A stretch of DNA of 64,000 bases, taken from positions 168,064-232,063 of the forward strand of contig VSDK01027954.1 in the NCBI GenBank assembly GCA_009767595.1. Reading direction: 5' to 3'. The position numbers were made by a program, and so were the translations under genes. This document shows, one piece after another, positions 43,309-53,634 of the stretch. Position 1 is the stretch's first letter; each line of letters begins with the position of its first letter. This DNA comes from Symbiodinium kawagutii. Lineage: Eukaryota; Sar; Dinophyceae; Suessiales; Symbiodiniaceae. The notes below the pieces were generated by a model. That model ran no database searches. It was not told the DNA's origin and worked only from the letters and a program-made list of their open reading frames with translations.

Positions 43309-46300
43309 GCCATTCACCCACCAACCATCAGTCATGAACCTACCAACCCAACCAACCCAGCCAACCCGACCACCCAACCGACAGCTATCGCCAGCCCCTG
43401 GGCGTCCCACCCGAGGTCGCTCTGCCGGGCTTTCCGGAGCTCGAAGTCCAGCGGCCAGCACCGCAGCTTGGACGGCGATCAGTGCGTCCATGGCGGATGA
43501 ATGGCTGGTGGATGGGAAAATCATAGGGAAAATCGGGACAAGTCAGGGGAAAACATGGGAAAATCATAGGGAAAATCGCGACAAGTCAGGCGAAAACATG
43601 GGAAAATCATAGGGAAAATCGGGAGAAGTCAGGCGAAAACATGGGAAAGTCATAGGGAAAAATCGGGAGAAGTCAGGCGAAAACATAGGAAAACATGGGA
43701 AAAATCAAGGATGAGTCACGGGTAAATCAGGCAGAGCCCGGATAAATCGAGGAAAATTGTAGGGTTCAATCAGAGATAAATCGTAGATTTTCCTGCTGAT
43801 TGATGACGATCGATGAGTCACGATGGATGATGAATGGATCCGTTGGTAAAGTCGTCATGGGTAAAATATGGGAAAGTTAGGTAAATCATGTATTTTGCAA
43901 ACGATGGACTGGTTATTTTGCCCTAGCTCAAGTTAGGGATATTGGATGAGAGCCATTGTAGTGGCCCATGTGCTGCTTGCTGTTCGCGCCTCAAATAGAA
44001 TGGCTCATCATTGGCCAAGGGTCACCATGGTGGCCACCACTACGAAACGCCACATGGGGAGGTACCAAGAGCTGGTTGTGGCGGCATCATTGGCTTTCCA
44101 TGTTGCAGCATGGCCAAGCACTGCAGCTGTGCTCCAGGAACCAGCTGCCACTCTTGGACTTGCCAGTGAGGTCAAGAACTGAGGAGTTCATCCAAGGGCA
44201 TGGTGAGAAGTGTCAAGACCAGCTCGCAAGCTCCTGGCTGGTGGTTTTGAGCATGTTTGATCTCCTAGTCAGCTACCGGATGAAGATGGATGAAGCCATG
44301 CGACCCAAACGGATGGTTGAAACAGAAAGTGCGACATCTATGTTGTATTATGTCATCGAAGTGGGCTACTGCAGGAGGTGAAGCATCGACAGGGATGGGC
44401 ACCGCTCCATTTGCTCCATTGCGAAGCAATGGTTTGCCTCCACGATTAGGGATTCATAGCGATGGATTAGTTCGCCCCTGCTCAGCCTTCATGAGCGACG
44501 ACTCACATCTATTCATCACATTTTGGGATTCATTGCCCAGGAGCAGTGACAGAGAGTGACCAAACAACCCCTCAGCATCCCGCAGCCATGGTTGATCCCT
44601 GAAGCCTTCACCAGCCATTCCTGGCACAGGCGCATGATTCAAGTGCTCAAGCCGGAGACGGTGGTCTCCCTGGTGGAGGCGCCGATCACGACTTGTGAAA
44701 ATCAAGTCCTGCTGGTAGATCTATATTGTTATAAGGTTATGGTTATGGTTATGGTGAAGGTAGAAAATATATGAAAAAATGGTAGAGTTTGGTAGGATAT
44801 GGTAGAATATGGATGAGAATGGATGAATATGGTAGGTTGGTAGTGGATCGAATTTGTTTCGCAGTTTTCTGTTTTAGATAAGTACATGTTATGTATTTTC
44901 TTCACCTGCTGCCACCAGTGATCTTGCTCCAAGTGCTACAGCGTCGCATGTCACATCTGAAAAACAATCACCCATAGCTTAAAACTGATATTGGTAAAGC
45001 TAATTACATTATAGGCATAAGTTGCAACAAAAAATATAACCAATAACTTACAGCGTTTGAACACTTTGTTAATTCGATTAACCAACTAAAGTCATAAACC
45101 AGTAAAACAATGTTAACTGATATCTTGGTCAGCTTATAGCCCACCAAGAGAAGTACATTGACCAACCAGAAATCGGCAAAGTCCTGGCGATGTGCAGTGC
45201 GTGCATTGGCAGATGCCTCGGGAGCTTCCCAAGTGGCAGAGGGAGCTTCCCACACAACGCAGGCCTTGTTGGTGGAGCAGAGGATTGTTCTACATTCCAG
45301 TTGTGCTGCCCTCAGTATCGCGTTCGTTGCTCGAGGTGTGACAGCACAGCCTCAGCCATGGGATGTGTCCAGACATGAAAAGTTGATACGGACACGGCGG
45401 CTCCTTTGCCGCGGTGATATTTACTTTGATTCAGGGCACTTATACCGATGTTCCTGGGGCTCTTAGATAGATCATTATGCACACATGTATATTTTGCATG
45501 CGTGTGCTTGTGCATATTTGTGCATGTTTATTTAGCGGTGTTTCCATATTTTTAGGTTCTTGGCTTGACTGCAAAATGGTTTTCTCTAGATCACATGCCC
45601 GGGAGTGTACATGACCAAGAAAAGTCAACAAGCACGTTGTAGTGACATACATTGTGACCAACCAGACTCAGTAGATGAACCTGGTGACCAATGTGTCCAT
45701 AGATGGCCTTTGCCACGTCTACTTTCTTTTCATCGACTGCTGATCGAAGTTTGCATCTACAGGGAGGAGCCCTAGTTAGCTAAGTTGGTTTATAACTTGG
45801 GCTACCAGGGTAACTACTAGTTGTGGTAGGTAGTTAAATGGGTCATTAACCAGCTTACAACAAGGGAGGCACTTTGTACTTGATGCATTATGTAGTGCGG
45901 TTTTCGTCATCCATCCAAATAACACCGTCCACCTACGACTCAGGTTGTCCTCCCACTTTGTCCAGTGAACATAAAGGAACGGTAGGAGATGGAAGATGAC
46001 CTCATACAGATGATTGGATCTTTGACCGATGTTATCCGCTGTTACTGGATCAGGTTGGGATGGTTTGTTCCTTCATATGCAGTGGGCGTTATGCACCAGC
46101 TGTAAAATTCATGGGATGGGCGGGATTGTCGCCACAGCCTGCCTCAAGATGCGACGTGCTGCTCAAGGTAAATAGATGGAGTTTGATTCAAGATGGAAAT
46201 GTAATCACACAATGTGATTCTGGTGGGCCGGGACCCTTCATGACAGTTGTGCCAATACTTGAGTAACTGAGACAAAGGCGCTGGTCAGTTTATGTTTGTG

Positions 46301-49300
46301 AATCGCTCAGTATCGGTCTAAGTTTCCCTGGTCAAATTGATGTCAAGCATGTATATCTACAAAATCTGTCAATCTCCAGCCAGAACCTTCCACATTGTTT
46401 GGCACAATCGTAGGCTCAGTGGGACGCTATGTCAAAGAACATGGCTGATGGCTAAAAAGTCGACCAAAAAAGCCAAGTCCGACAAATCCAGCTCCAGCAG
46501 CTCCAGAAAGAGCAGCAAGAGCAGTCGCCAGAGCCGCAGCAGGCACAGCCGGCGCAGCCGACGTAGCCGACGCAGACGCAGCCGGAGCCGAGACCGCAGC
46601 CGCAGCCGAGACCGCCGACGCTCCCGCAGCAACCGGGGCCGCAGCCGCAAGCGCAGCCCTCCCCGTCGTGCACGAACGCCACCGCGGCGGCACAGCCCTC
46701 CACGCAGAACGGTCCAACTGAGACCTCGGACCCCGTCGCGACGGAGAAGTTGGAGCAGAGCTTCTGAGTCGTCCTTCAACTCGGGAAGTGCGTCACCCAA
46801 ATCTCTCGCCTGTCGCAATGAACCGAAGATTGGAATCTTGTACTGGGGATGTGGCTTGGAAGGCCAGGGATGGGATTTGCTGGGCTATGGCCCTGGTGGT
46901 TTTCCTCGCATCGATCGGAATTCAGATGCATTGGTGGATAGCTGGAAGGGACGCATGGAAAATGCACAGGTCACGTTGCGGATGTGTGCCTCTGAGGGTC
47001 CTGGCTTCAAGCGATACGTTAAGCACTTCATGATGTTGAGCGCCAAAGCCTGCGTAGAGTTTCGACTGGCTCAATACCATAGACACAACACTCAGAACCG
47101 TCGCAAAGTCTTGACAGAGCGCATTGTGACTGGGCAGAGGTTCTGGAGCATTTTTGGGGCAGGCTGCAATTTATGGTTTTGAGCTGTTTCATCATATTTC
47201 TCAAGTCTTGGCCTGTTTGTATTAGCAAAATAATTACTGCAGTAGCAATGTTCACGCAGATCAGGCACGGTCATAATATCAGCCACATGTGCCATGATGC
47301 TGCGATCATTGTTTTGTATGCAACAATGGTTGCAAAAAACTGGATCTATACTGAAGTCACATGAGAATCATGGATTTACAGCAAGCCCTTGCACTTGGGT
47401 GCTCGGATCACCCTGGCCATGCGATGGTGGCCGATAGACAATGGGAAAACCATGTGGCACCGGGAGGAAACGCTGGGAAACCAAGCATAACCAACCATTC
47501 AATCTTAATGTACGATATATGAATTATATAATTGCACTTTTGTTCGCTGTGCCGTTGCTCAAGCTCCATTGAACCATGGTATCTCTCTGAGTATTTTATT
47601 TCTTGAGTTTTGAAGAGTTTGAGGAGAAGTCCATCGAGTCGTAGTGAAAGAGAAGCAGGGCCAAATGGGTTCTCATACAGTAGCCAGCTTTGCGTGGGTG
47701 TATTCACTGGGTGTGATTCTGCTGGTCGTCGAAAGTCTATTCACCAAAAATTGTTTGGGGGCAATCCTTACATATCAAAAAATGTTTTAAAGAAAGAAGT
47801 GAAAGCAATTGTTCCAAGGATATCCCTGATTTTCTGGAAATGAGTAATTATGATAGTGATGGGACATAGACAGAGGCCCCCTCTAAAATAGCGAAGTGGG
47901 AACACTTTTCCCGAAGAGGGGCTAAACACCACAGCTCCGGAAGTTTGCTTGCATACTTGATCAGAAAAACAAAATAACAAACAAATAAGCAAACAAACAA
48001 ACAAGCAAGCAAGCAAACAAACAAGCAAACAATCCAAACAGAAGCCATCAAGGTACACGGTTCTGTTTTCTATCATTGTGTGGTCTTGCGGTGACAGATG
48101 GGATGAGGACCAATTGGTGCTGGTATAGCATAGCACAGTAGCTGCCAGTAGAATCTCCAAGATTGCACTTGGCCGCTACCAGTGGGGCGGCTATGCCCAG
48201 AACCGAGAGGTTCATAGCAATTTCTATTGTCCACCCACATAAGCATGCAAGTACAGTACTATCATCGACAGCTCCTTCGGCTCTCAACCAGCTTGTTGAG
48301 TGAATTCGTCATTTCCCAAACTAAGTTTGCAACTAACATCAATGAACTATACATGTTCCTTTGGCCATCTAGATTGTTGAGTGGCCATGACCAGCTGCTT
48401 GGATCTGACTGATTCACCTCAGGTGATTGGTGGCATCCTGGACTGCTTCCACCGTGGCGCCAGCGGCACAGGCATGCGCATCAGCAACGGTGGCGACGAC
48501 TACGTGGCCTCCCTGCGGCGCCGGGCGCGGCGCTACCGGGCGCAGGCGGCCAAGTTGGGCGGCCACTTTGCCGCGGTGATCCTCGAGGGTGGACGATGTG
48601 AGTTGAAGCTCCTGGGCAGCTGGGGCCCGGCAGTGACGTTGGATGTCGTTGGTTAGGGAACCTCTTGGTTAGCTGTGGTGGGAATCGCCTCAAGTGATTG
48701 TTTTCAAGCTGGTGGCCGAACTTAGTGGCAGTTGTTGCTGGTGTTTTGTTCGTACTCTTCTTGATGATCGAGCATTGGGAAATGAATATGGTGAGAAACA
48801 TTTTTTGGAGGTCGAGTGTTGCATGTTAATGGTCAACTCTGAAGACCGTATCTCCAGACTTCTGAAGTTGACGGCATTGATTGTCGTACCCAAGCTATCC
48901 ACAGCGATTCCAATTTTCTGGCACGTCCAAGCCTGGTGGCAGAGACGCTGTCAGACTGGGGCAGCACTTTCAGCTATTGATCAGCCAGGGCCAGCTTGCA
49001 AGCTGTGTGATCAATATGCATGTGCAAAACTAACATGTTTCATGAACCATTCAGTATTCCATGTCGCAATGGCACCTGAAGAGTGCGAAGGTCAGATTTT
49101 TCTTCTCTGTAATTCTCAGGATCTAGTTTGATCATGAATTCCATTATTACTTGAGCAGAGATTCACCTAGGTTGTGCCATGCGATTAGTGGGCGGTACTT
49201 GTCACCAGGCCTTTTCTTCACTTTACAACCCGCAAGTAATATCTGGTCACATCGCTGGATGCTGAAGCATCTTGAAGATTCCTGTGTCGGTGTTCCGGGT

Positions 49301-52300
49301 CAATCTGAGACCCAAACATCACCACCCACGCCCTGCTTGGAATGGGGGGGATTGGTTGGTCGCCCAATTCGTCCAGGTTTGCTGCCGCAGCACGTGCCCT
49401 GGAAGAGCAGACTGCCGCCACCGGGGCCAAGCTGAAACGGATCTTGCTGATCCTCGGAGGCCCTGATGGCATTTCGGATCAAATCCGGGAGACGGTGCGG
49501 CGCACCGTGGCAACTGGGCAGCACCTGGGAGGATGGGTCTGGGGCCAAGCATCCAGGGGGTAGAACCTGTCCCAACAGCGGACTCGTTGAGTCATTGGTT
49601 TTGGATTGTTGACCAAGGGTGCTTGGTATTGACCCCGCATCAGATGAGTCTTTGAAGGATTGCGATGTGGACACGTCAAACGGGTCATGTTTCAGGATGT
49701 TTCAGGAACTTTTGACACATGTCATTGGCAGAGGAAAGCCATAGGGGCTGAAATGAAAAAAGATGTGTCTCAGAGGGCATGCTGCTATTGAGCATGGCCG
49801 TGGCAGAGGAACAACACATCTTAGCTGGGAATATGCCCTTAGCCCTTAGCACATCAAGCCTCGAAGTCTTTCAGCGAGGACAAATACACAGACTTTCCGC
49901 TGCTTGGCTTGGCCCTCCCTGGTGGCACTCTTCATTCCTACTATGCTTTGGCAACGGCGCCTTGGCCAACTGCCAGAGCCCCCCTTGGGTTTGAAATCTA
50001 TGAACTTCCGGTGGGGCCTGACATCAGGGGAAATACTGCTGAGACTGTGGTTCCACAGTTCCCATGGGTTCCCATCAGTTCCCATCACTTCCCATGCGTC
50101 CCCATGGCTACTGAGGTCTTTGTCTTCCATGACCAAGGGCTGTTGATTCCCTTCCTGGAGAAGCAGCTGGGAGAGCCACGGCCACCACCCAAGATGAAGC
50201 CGAAGCCTCCCAAGCTGCCTCCGCCCAAGCACCTCATCGAGGCAGTTCAGGCGGAAATGGAGGAGGTCGTGGTGGAGGAGGAACCGGCCAAAATGGATCA
50301 CAGGGAGGCTGGAGACCAGACCAGGACAGTGGGTGTTTGTGGCTTGAGGGGTTGCATACGATTGAGGGTGGTTGGGCACGTTTGGTGGTTTTCAGTGAAA
50401 CAGGGGGACCCCCCAAATCATCAAATTTAACAACTATAAATCTATTAGTAAACCAAGCATTTTAGGGGTAATTTCATAGCAATTTTTGAGACAAACCCAG
50501 CATTTCAAAGGGGTTCCTTCTTATTTTGAGAAAGCATTCCATTTGGAAACCAATTCTGGCAGCAGACAGCTGGTTGCAACCCGCATGAGCCCCGCCGCCC
50601 CAGGAAGACCCAGGAAGCCCCGGCGGATCCGCAGCCGCCGGTGCCCATTGTGACGCTTCCGCCGCCCTTGAAACTCAGATGGAAGCTGTGCAGGGTGTGA
50701 TGAATGGGGAAAAATGACGAACAAGTGATGGCTGATCATGGTTGATTGATTCGGGTTTGATTTCTTGACTGAAATGACTCATAAATAATTGATGGTAATT
50801 AAAGGTGTAGAAGTCCAAATGATGGAGCTGGCCCAAATCTAGGAAAGGAACCAGGAAACCTATCACAACCTAACAACCAACCTCCGAAAATCAGGGGAAC
50901 CTAAACACATCTCTATAAGGAAGAAACTCGCTGCGTTCATTTTTTGCGGATTTCAAAGTTCCAAAGTCGATTCCAGCATCAGTTGGGGAAGGCGGTTCGT
51001 TCGAAACTGATGGTTTCCGCAATAGAATAGTCATTTGCGGGCTGGTTAAGAGATTTCTCTTGTGCCCAGACGCCCTCATACAGATGGGGAGTTTGTAAAG
51101 TTGTGTGGCGAAGTCAGCCGCTGAAATTGCTGATGCTACTGGCACGCTGCAGGGATCTCTCAGGGATCATAGCGGCCGTCAGCACGAGCTCAGGCTCCCT
51201 GGCCCAGTACCTCCTGGCCCAGTGTCTTCTCCATCCGCCCTGGCGCCGACCTTTTGTAAAGCGCCACCCACACGACCAGCGAATGCCCTGCAGGGCTTTG
51301 TGTGTTGAAGGGCCCCGGGCTGTCCATAACTCTGAGCCGCCGAACGTCCAAACGAATCATCAAACATCATGGAACATCCAAAGCCGTTCAAACTGTTTGG
51401 GTCATTGATGGAAAGCTTTTTCCTAGACCAAAACACTTGATGGTCCGCTTGGAAAACTCAACTGTTAGTGAATGGGGTCAAACCCCAAGTTGATATTAGC
51501 TGGTCACAAGCGGCACGATTTCAGGATCAAGCTTCGATACTTGAAGTTAATGCCAATGAACCTCTCAGGGTCAATCTTGCTGGGCTTCCTGTAGAAACTC
51601 CAGGGTTAATCATGGCAAACACATGTTTTCAATATTTGATCCCCAGCTTTGATCCAAACACGTGCTGCCGGTGACGTTACTGTGGCGATTGCATTTGCAG
51701 ATAGAGGAGGTGCTTCCGTGAAAAGCGCCGCTTTCGTTGCAAGAGGTTGTGGTGGAATTCTGGTGAGGGCTGTCAAAATAGTGGAATCGTTCCAGGGCAG
51801 TTCAAGGCACAGAATGACGACATTCTGGAGGATTTAGATTGGCCCACCGGGGTTAATCCTCCCACACTTTCCAGTGGAGACATGGAGTACGATGAGGACA
51901 TTTCGAAGCAAAACTTGCAGCTGCTGCAGGTCTTTCTGTCGTTTGCGCCTTTTGTGAAATTCTCGTGGCAGCCTCGGCAACCAGCTGAAGACGTCATCCA
52001 GCTGCAGCTTCTTTGATCCCTTGGGGCAGTCGTGGAGCGGTTATGGACTAAGTAGACCCTGGCACATAGTGCACACATATCATCTACAGTCTATGGCACG
52101 GATGTATGAGTTATGGTCAGTATCTAGGGTGAACAGCCATGATGGTGGTTCATCAAAAGCAGAGACCATCTGAGGTGGGTTTGATTTGGCCTCTCAGGCA
52201 GGGCTGGCAGTGAAGGGTACTGGCACCCACATGGACACTGCGAACCACAACTTTGTGACCCCGGCCTTTCATGTGAAGCGCCTGCAACATCCGGGCCTGC

Positions 52301-53634
52301 CAAGATCTGCTAAGCTTCTAATTCTATCCCAATTCCTCATATTATATCATATTATGTCTTACGATGTTGTTTGTTGTTGCTCATCGTCGCTGATTGCTGG
52401 GGTATATGCTCCCAAAAGGGAGTAGTACAGGTATAGCCATGCCTCGTTTGTTGAACTGTTCAAGCCATTGGAGTGTATTTGTGGTTGATCCTCTTTGGTG
52501 GATTAAACCCCTTAGTGAAACTATGATCCAACAATGGCCAACAATAAAAACAACCAAAGTTGTAGTGCATTTGTTGTTGATCCTCGTTCCTCGTTGATCC
52601 TCTTTGTTCATCAACTATGGTAAGAGATGGTAAGAGCAATGGGTATTATGTTAGATTACTCTGATCCACTATAGTTCAAATATGTTCAAATAAGCATCCG
52701 ACAAAAGTGTGTCAATTCATATCTAGTATTCGGGTGGACGTGTCTGTTTTCCAACTGGTAACTGGTAGGATACTTTCATAACCGATACGGGACGACCCAG
52801 CACCGCTACCCCCCAAACCTTCACAACCGATAAGATTGTAACAACCACCAAACCTTCACAACCGATAGGGGACGACCCAGTCAGCCACATGGCATCACAT
52901 GGCCACTTTTGTGAGACAGACTTTGTCCGCTACTCAAACAACCCCCCATGGTTCGGCGCCGTTAATGTAAGAGCCATTGCTGTTAACTATGGTTGCTCCG
53001 TTAAATCCAGCTTACCTTCAATCAATGGTTGGGCAAGAGCCATTAATATCCCAGGTTCGCTTTGAGCTATGGACACTTATCTGTTAGTTCATCGCATGGT
53101 TGGTTAAATCTATGATTGGTCAGGTAAATCCCTTACCTTAGATCTATGCTTGGGTGAGAGCCATTAATATCAACAAAATCTATGGTTGGTGAGTTAAATC
53201 TAATTATGGTTGGTTGGTTAAATTTCTGGTTGGCTAGTTAAATCTATGGTTGGCTAGTCAAACCCCTTACCCTAAATCCTTTACCTTAGTTAAATCCCTT
53301 ACCTGAAATCCTGAAATCAACAAAATCTATGGTTGGTGAGTTATATCTAATTATGGTTGGTTGGTTGGTTAGATTTATGGTTGGTTAGTTCAATCTATGG
53401 TTGGCTAGTCAAACCCCTTACCCTAAATCCTTTACCTTAGTTAAATCCTACCTGAAATCAACAAAATCTATGGTTGGTTAGTTAACTCTATGGAATCTAT
53501 GGTTGGTGAGTGGAAATCCCATGCGATGCCAGCTGCCCGGCTTGTCGCCTCGCTAGGCCTGCGGCAGTTTATGTGCCGCTGCTGCCCAATGCTTTGGTCG
53601 ACTTCTGTGGCGCACCGCTGCCCTTTGTGCCTGG
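38791..53634 (+). CDS. DENN-domain gene (predicted Rab GEF), multi-exon
   Basis: Exons: 38791-38938 (RYFAVIGAAAAEEED), 39034-39137 (VLQRYPLEDHSDC), 39384-39485 (DLGIGMFAKPSDAPGS), 40403-40480 (SLHGFVLTNEAGDRCFG), 40921-41082 (ESILRFLLQIVHKSSS), 41631-41689 (ALAVVSSQPLWGAWD), 42637-42719 (RFIVNFVAEMPLPPPG), 43395-43491, 44109-44170 (NQLPLLDLPV), 44576-44678 (LKPETVVSLVE), 45263-45335 (ALLVEQRIVLHSSCAALS) and 53568-53634 (YVPLLPNALVDFCGAPLPF). These follow the u-DENN/DENN order, including the hallmark EMPLPPPG, the L-VEQRIVLHSS helix and the LP...APLPF strand. 44170 to 44576 joins in phase 2, and 44678 to 45263 in phase 0 with a GC donor. About 15 expected residues before YVPLLP are missing. 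DENN proteins activate Rab GTPases in membrane traffic. The 5' and 3' ends are not defined. Confidence 0.65.
39330..39383. repeat. (CAA)n microsatellite running into a splice acceptor
   Basis: An almost pure CAA tract ending CAACAACAG, with the DENN exon GACTGG following at once. The tract itself supplies the AG. Poly-Gln/Asn frames across it are not called as protein. Confidence 0.85.
39653..39721 (+). CDS. well-bounded exon, probably DENN gene
   Basis: Acceptor GGCGTTCTTCCAG and perfect donor GTAAGT. The frame reads RAPVLLTEVVLYSAPCGQ then FCGI. Good splice sites, but its place in the DENN alignment is unclear. Confidence 0.7.
39741..39820. repeat. 80-bp hairpin element
   Basis: CCTTCCAG at 39741 pairs with CTGGAAGG at 39813. 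TAGGTGACCA pairs with TGGTTACCTA one mismatch apart, around a CCCCTATATGGGG centre. It is a nested foldback lying 20 bases downstream of a GTAAGT donor, hence inside the intron's 5' end. Confidence 0.6.
39908..40004 (+). CDS. exon candidate ending in stop
   Basis: After CCCCTCAG the frame reads RASARGRRGVAAWGMGA then VVIARHDHFEQAKH to TGA. If used, it would truncate the DENN protein, so it may be an alternative end or a false exon. Confidence 0.35.
39980..40330 (-). CDS. minus-strand open frame, 116 codons, possible pseudogene or element fragment
   Basis: Reads ILDDGAAWVALIAHRSGA, CKCGRDLWLLRVRFKAAA and INKTFSNLPDIAWHHGS on the minus strand inside an intron of the DENN gene. It has the texture of real protein, but the + strand is also open (MSGRFENVLLITALAAAL). 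It could be a remnant of a mobile element or an antisense gene. Undecided. Confidence 0.3.
   Translation of the reverse strand: MKNVGWVLQGHFKAILDDGAAWVALIAHRSGADEGHPIGGLGCKCGRDLWLLRVRFKAAARAVINKTFSNLPDIAWHHGSICMVDPTKYLQERAKICQDYVTKKSLRWCQCLACSK
43262..43307. repeat. (ATC)n microsatellite
   Basis: Pure CAT/ATC trinucleotide run of 46 bases, giving Ser/His/Ile runs in the frames. It precedes the DENN-gene exon at 43395. Confidence 0.95.
43505..43740. repeat. tandem repeat, about 43-bp GGGAAAATC unit
   Basis: Units of GGGAAAATCATAGGGAAAAT plus CGGGACAAGTCAGG recur about five times with drift (GGGAGAAGTCAGGCGAAAACA variants). Intron-internal, no coding role seen. The decayed array continues weakly to 43780. 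Confidence 0.85.
46448..47182 (+). CDS. RS-rich (SR-like) protein
   Basis: A 244-codon frame beginning MAKKSTKKAKSDKSS. Residues 12-105 are Arg/Ser-rich with many RS and SRSRDR dipeptides, typical of splicing-factor RS domains. Residues 115-244 are a non-RS segment (KIGILYWGCGLEGQGWDL, YVKHFMMLSAKACVEFRL) without a visible RNA-recognition motif. RS regions mediate spliceosome contacts through phosphorylation, so a role in mRNA processing is inferred. The second half might be partly intron. It sits in the 8.2-kb gap that splits the DENN core. Confidence 0.6.
   Translation: MAKKSTKKAKSDKSSSSSSRKSSKSSRQSRSRHSRRSRRSRRRRSRSRDRSRSRDRRRSRSNRGRSRKRSPPRRARTPPRRHSPPRRTVQLRPRTPSRRRSWSRASESSFNSGSASPKSLACRNEPKIGILYWGCGLEGQGWDLLGYGPGGFPRIDRNSDALVDSWKGRMENAQVTLRMCASEGPGFKRYVKHFMMLSAKACVEFRLAQYHRHNTQNRRKVLTERIVTGQRFWSIFGAGCNLWF
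47975..48035. repeat. AAAC / AAGC microsatellite
   Basis: Interrupted AACAAACAAGCAAGC run. Low complexity. 47183-48420 has no secure exon. One weak frame (SSRSEREAGPNGFSYSS) lies near 47630. Confidence 0.85.
48423..50694 (+). CDS. multi-exon gene with GGPDGIS and LPGG..HSY motifs (possible SPOUT-type methyltransferase)
   Basis: Exons: 48423-48597 (VIGGILDCFHRGASGTG, VASLRRRARRYRAQAAKLGG), 49377-49563 (LKRILLILGGPDGISDQI), 49875-49956 (YTDFPLLGLALPGGTLHSY), 50116 to about 50310 (VFVFHDQGLLIPFLEKQLG, then Pro-rich) and 50570-50694 (PRRPRKTQEAPADPQPP). The hydrophobic strand ending GGPDGIS followed later by an LPGG/HSYYALA segment resembles the C-terminal knot of SPOUT RNA methyltransferases (RlmH has 'GGPEGLS'). 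This assignment is tentative. 49957-50115 keeps the frame open (53 codons) but looks like a retained GC-AG intron: phase 0 on both sides, and splicing restores ALAT-VFVFHDQGLL. One join (48597 to 49377) is out of phase, so an exon may be missing. Confidence 0.6.
48694..49131 (+). CDS. 145-codon open frame between two exons, status uncertain
   Basis: Reads LVAELSGSCCWCFVRTLL, RISRLLKLTALIVVPKLS and FHVAMAPEECEGQIFLL. It lies where an intermediate exon of the 48423 gene is expected, but no clear splice sites frame it. Confidence 0.35.
   Translation: MIVFKLVAELSGSCCWCFVRTLLDDRALGNEYGEKHFLEVECCMLMVNSEDRISRLLKLTALIVVPKLSTAIPIFWHVQAWWQRRCQTGAALSAIDQPGPACKLCDQYACAKLTCFMNHSVFHVAMAPEECEGQIFLLCNSQDLV
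51110..51308 (+). CDS. exon, unidentified gene
   Basis: Frame KSAAEIADATGTLQGSLR, DHSGRQHELRLPGPVPPG, then SSPSALAPTFCKAPPTRP, ending near GTGTGTTG. GC-rich and convincing, although an overlapping frame is open. Function unknown. A weaker block on either strand lies at 50910-51050. Confidence 0.55.
51701..51762 (+). CDS. short exon, unidentified gene
   Basis: Acceptor GCATTTGCAG, donor GTGAGG. Reads DRGGASVKSAAFVARGCG. Good splice context. Confidence 0.5.
51796..51929 (+). CDS. exon, unidentified gene, acidic
   Basis: After CGTTCCAG the frame reads QFKAQNDDILEDLDWPTG, NPPTLSSGDMEYDEDISK, then QNLQLLQ before AG|GTCTTT. It stays open to 52016. Only 33 bases separate it from the previous candidate, so one boundary must differ. 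Confidence 0.55.
52198..52300 (+). CDS. exon, unidentified gene
   Basis: After CCTCTCAG the frame reads AGLAVKGTGTHMDTANHN then FVTPAFHVKRLQHPGLP. Clear protein character. Donor not identified. 52310-53560 is repeat-rich and has no other exon. Confidence 0.55.
52960..53490. repeat. degenerate GGTTGGTTAGTTAAATCTAT array
   Basis: Many copies of ATCTATGGTTGGTNAGTTAAATC, with CCTTACCCTAAATCCTTTACC interspersed twice. Nearby, CTTCACAACCGATA and GGGACGACCCAG are each duplicated (52785-52880). Intron-internal. Confidence 0.8.

Noticed and set aside
46405..46420. CGTAGGCTCAG before the RS-rich gene as a spliced-leader remnant
   Set aside because: The match is collapsed and short, with no contiguous GGCTCAAG. 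Not distinguishable from chance.
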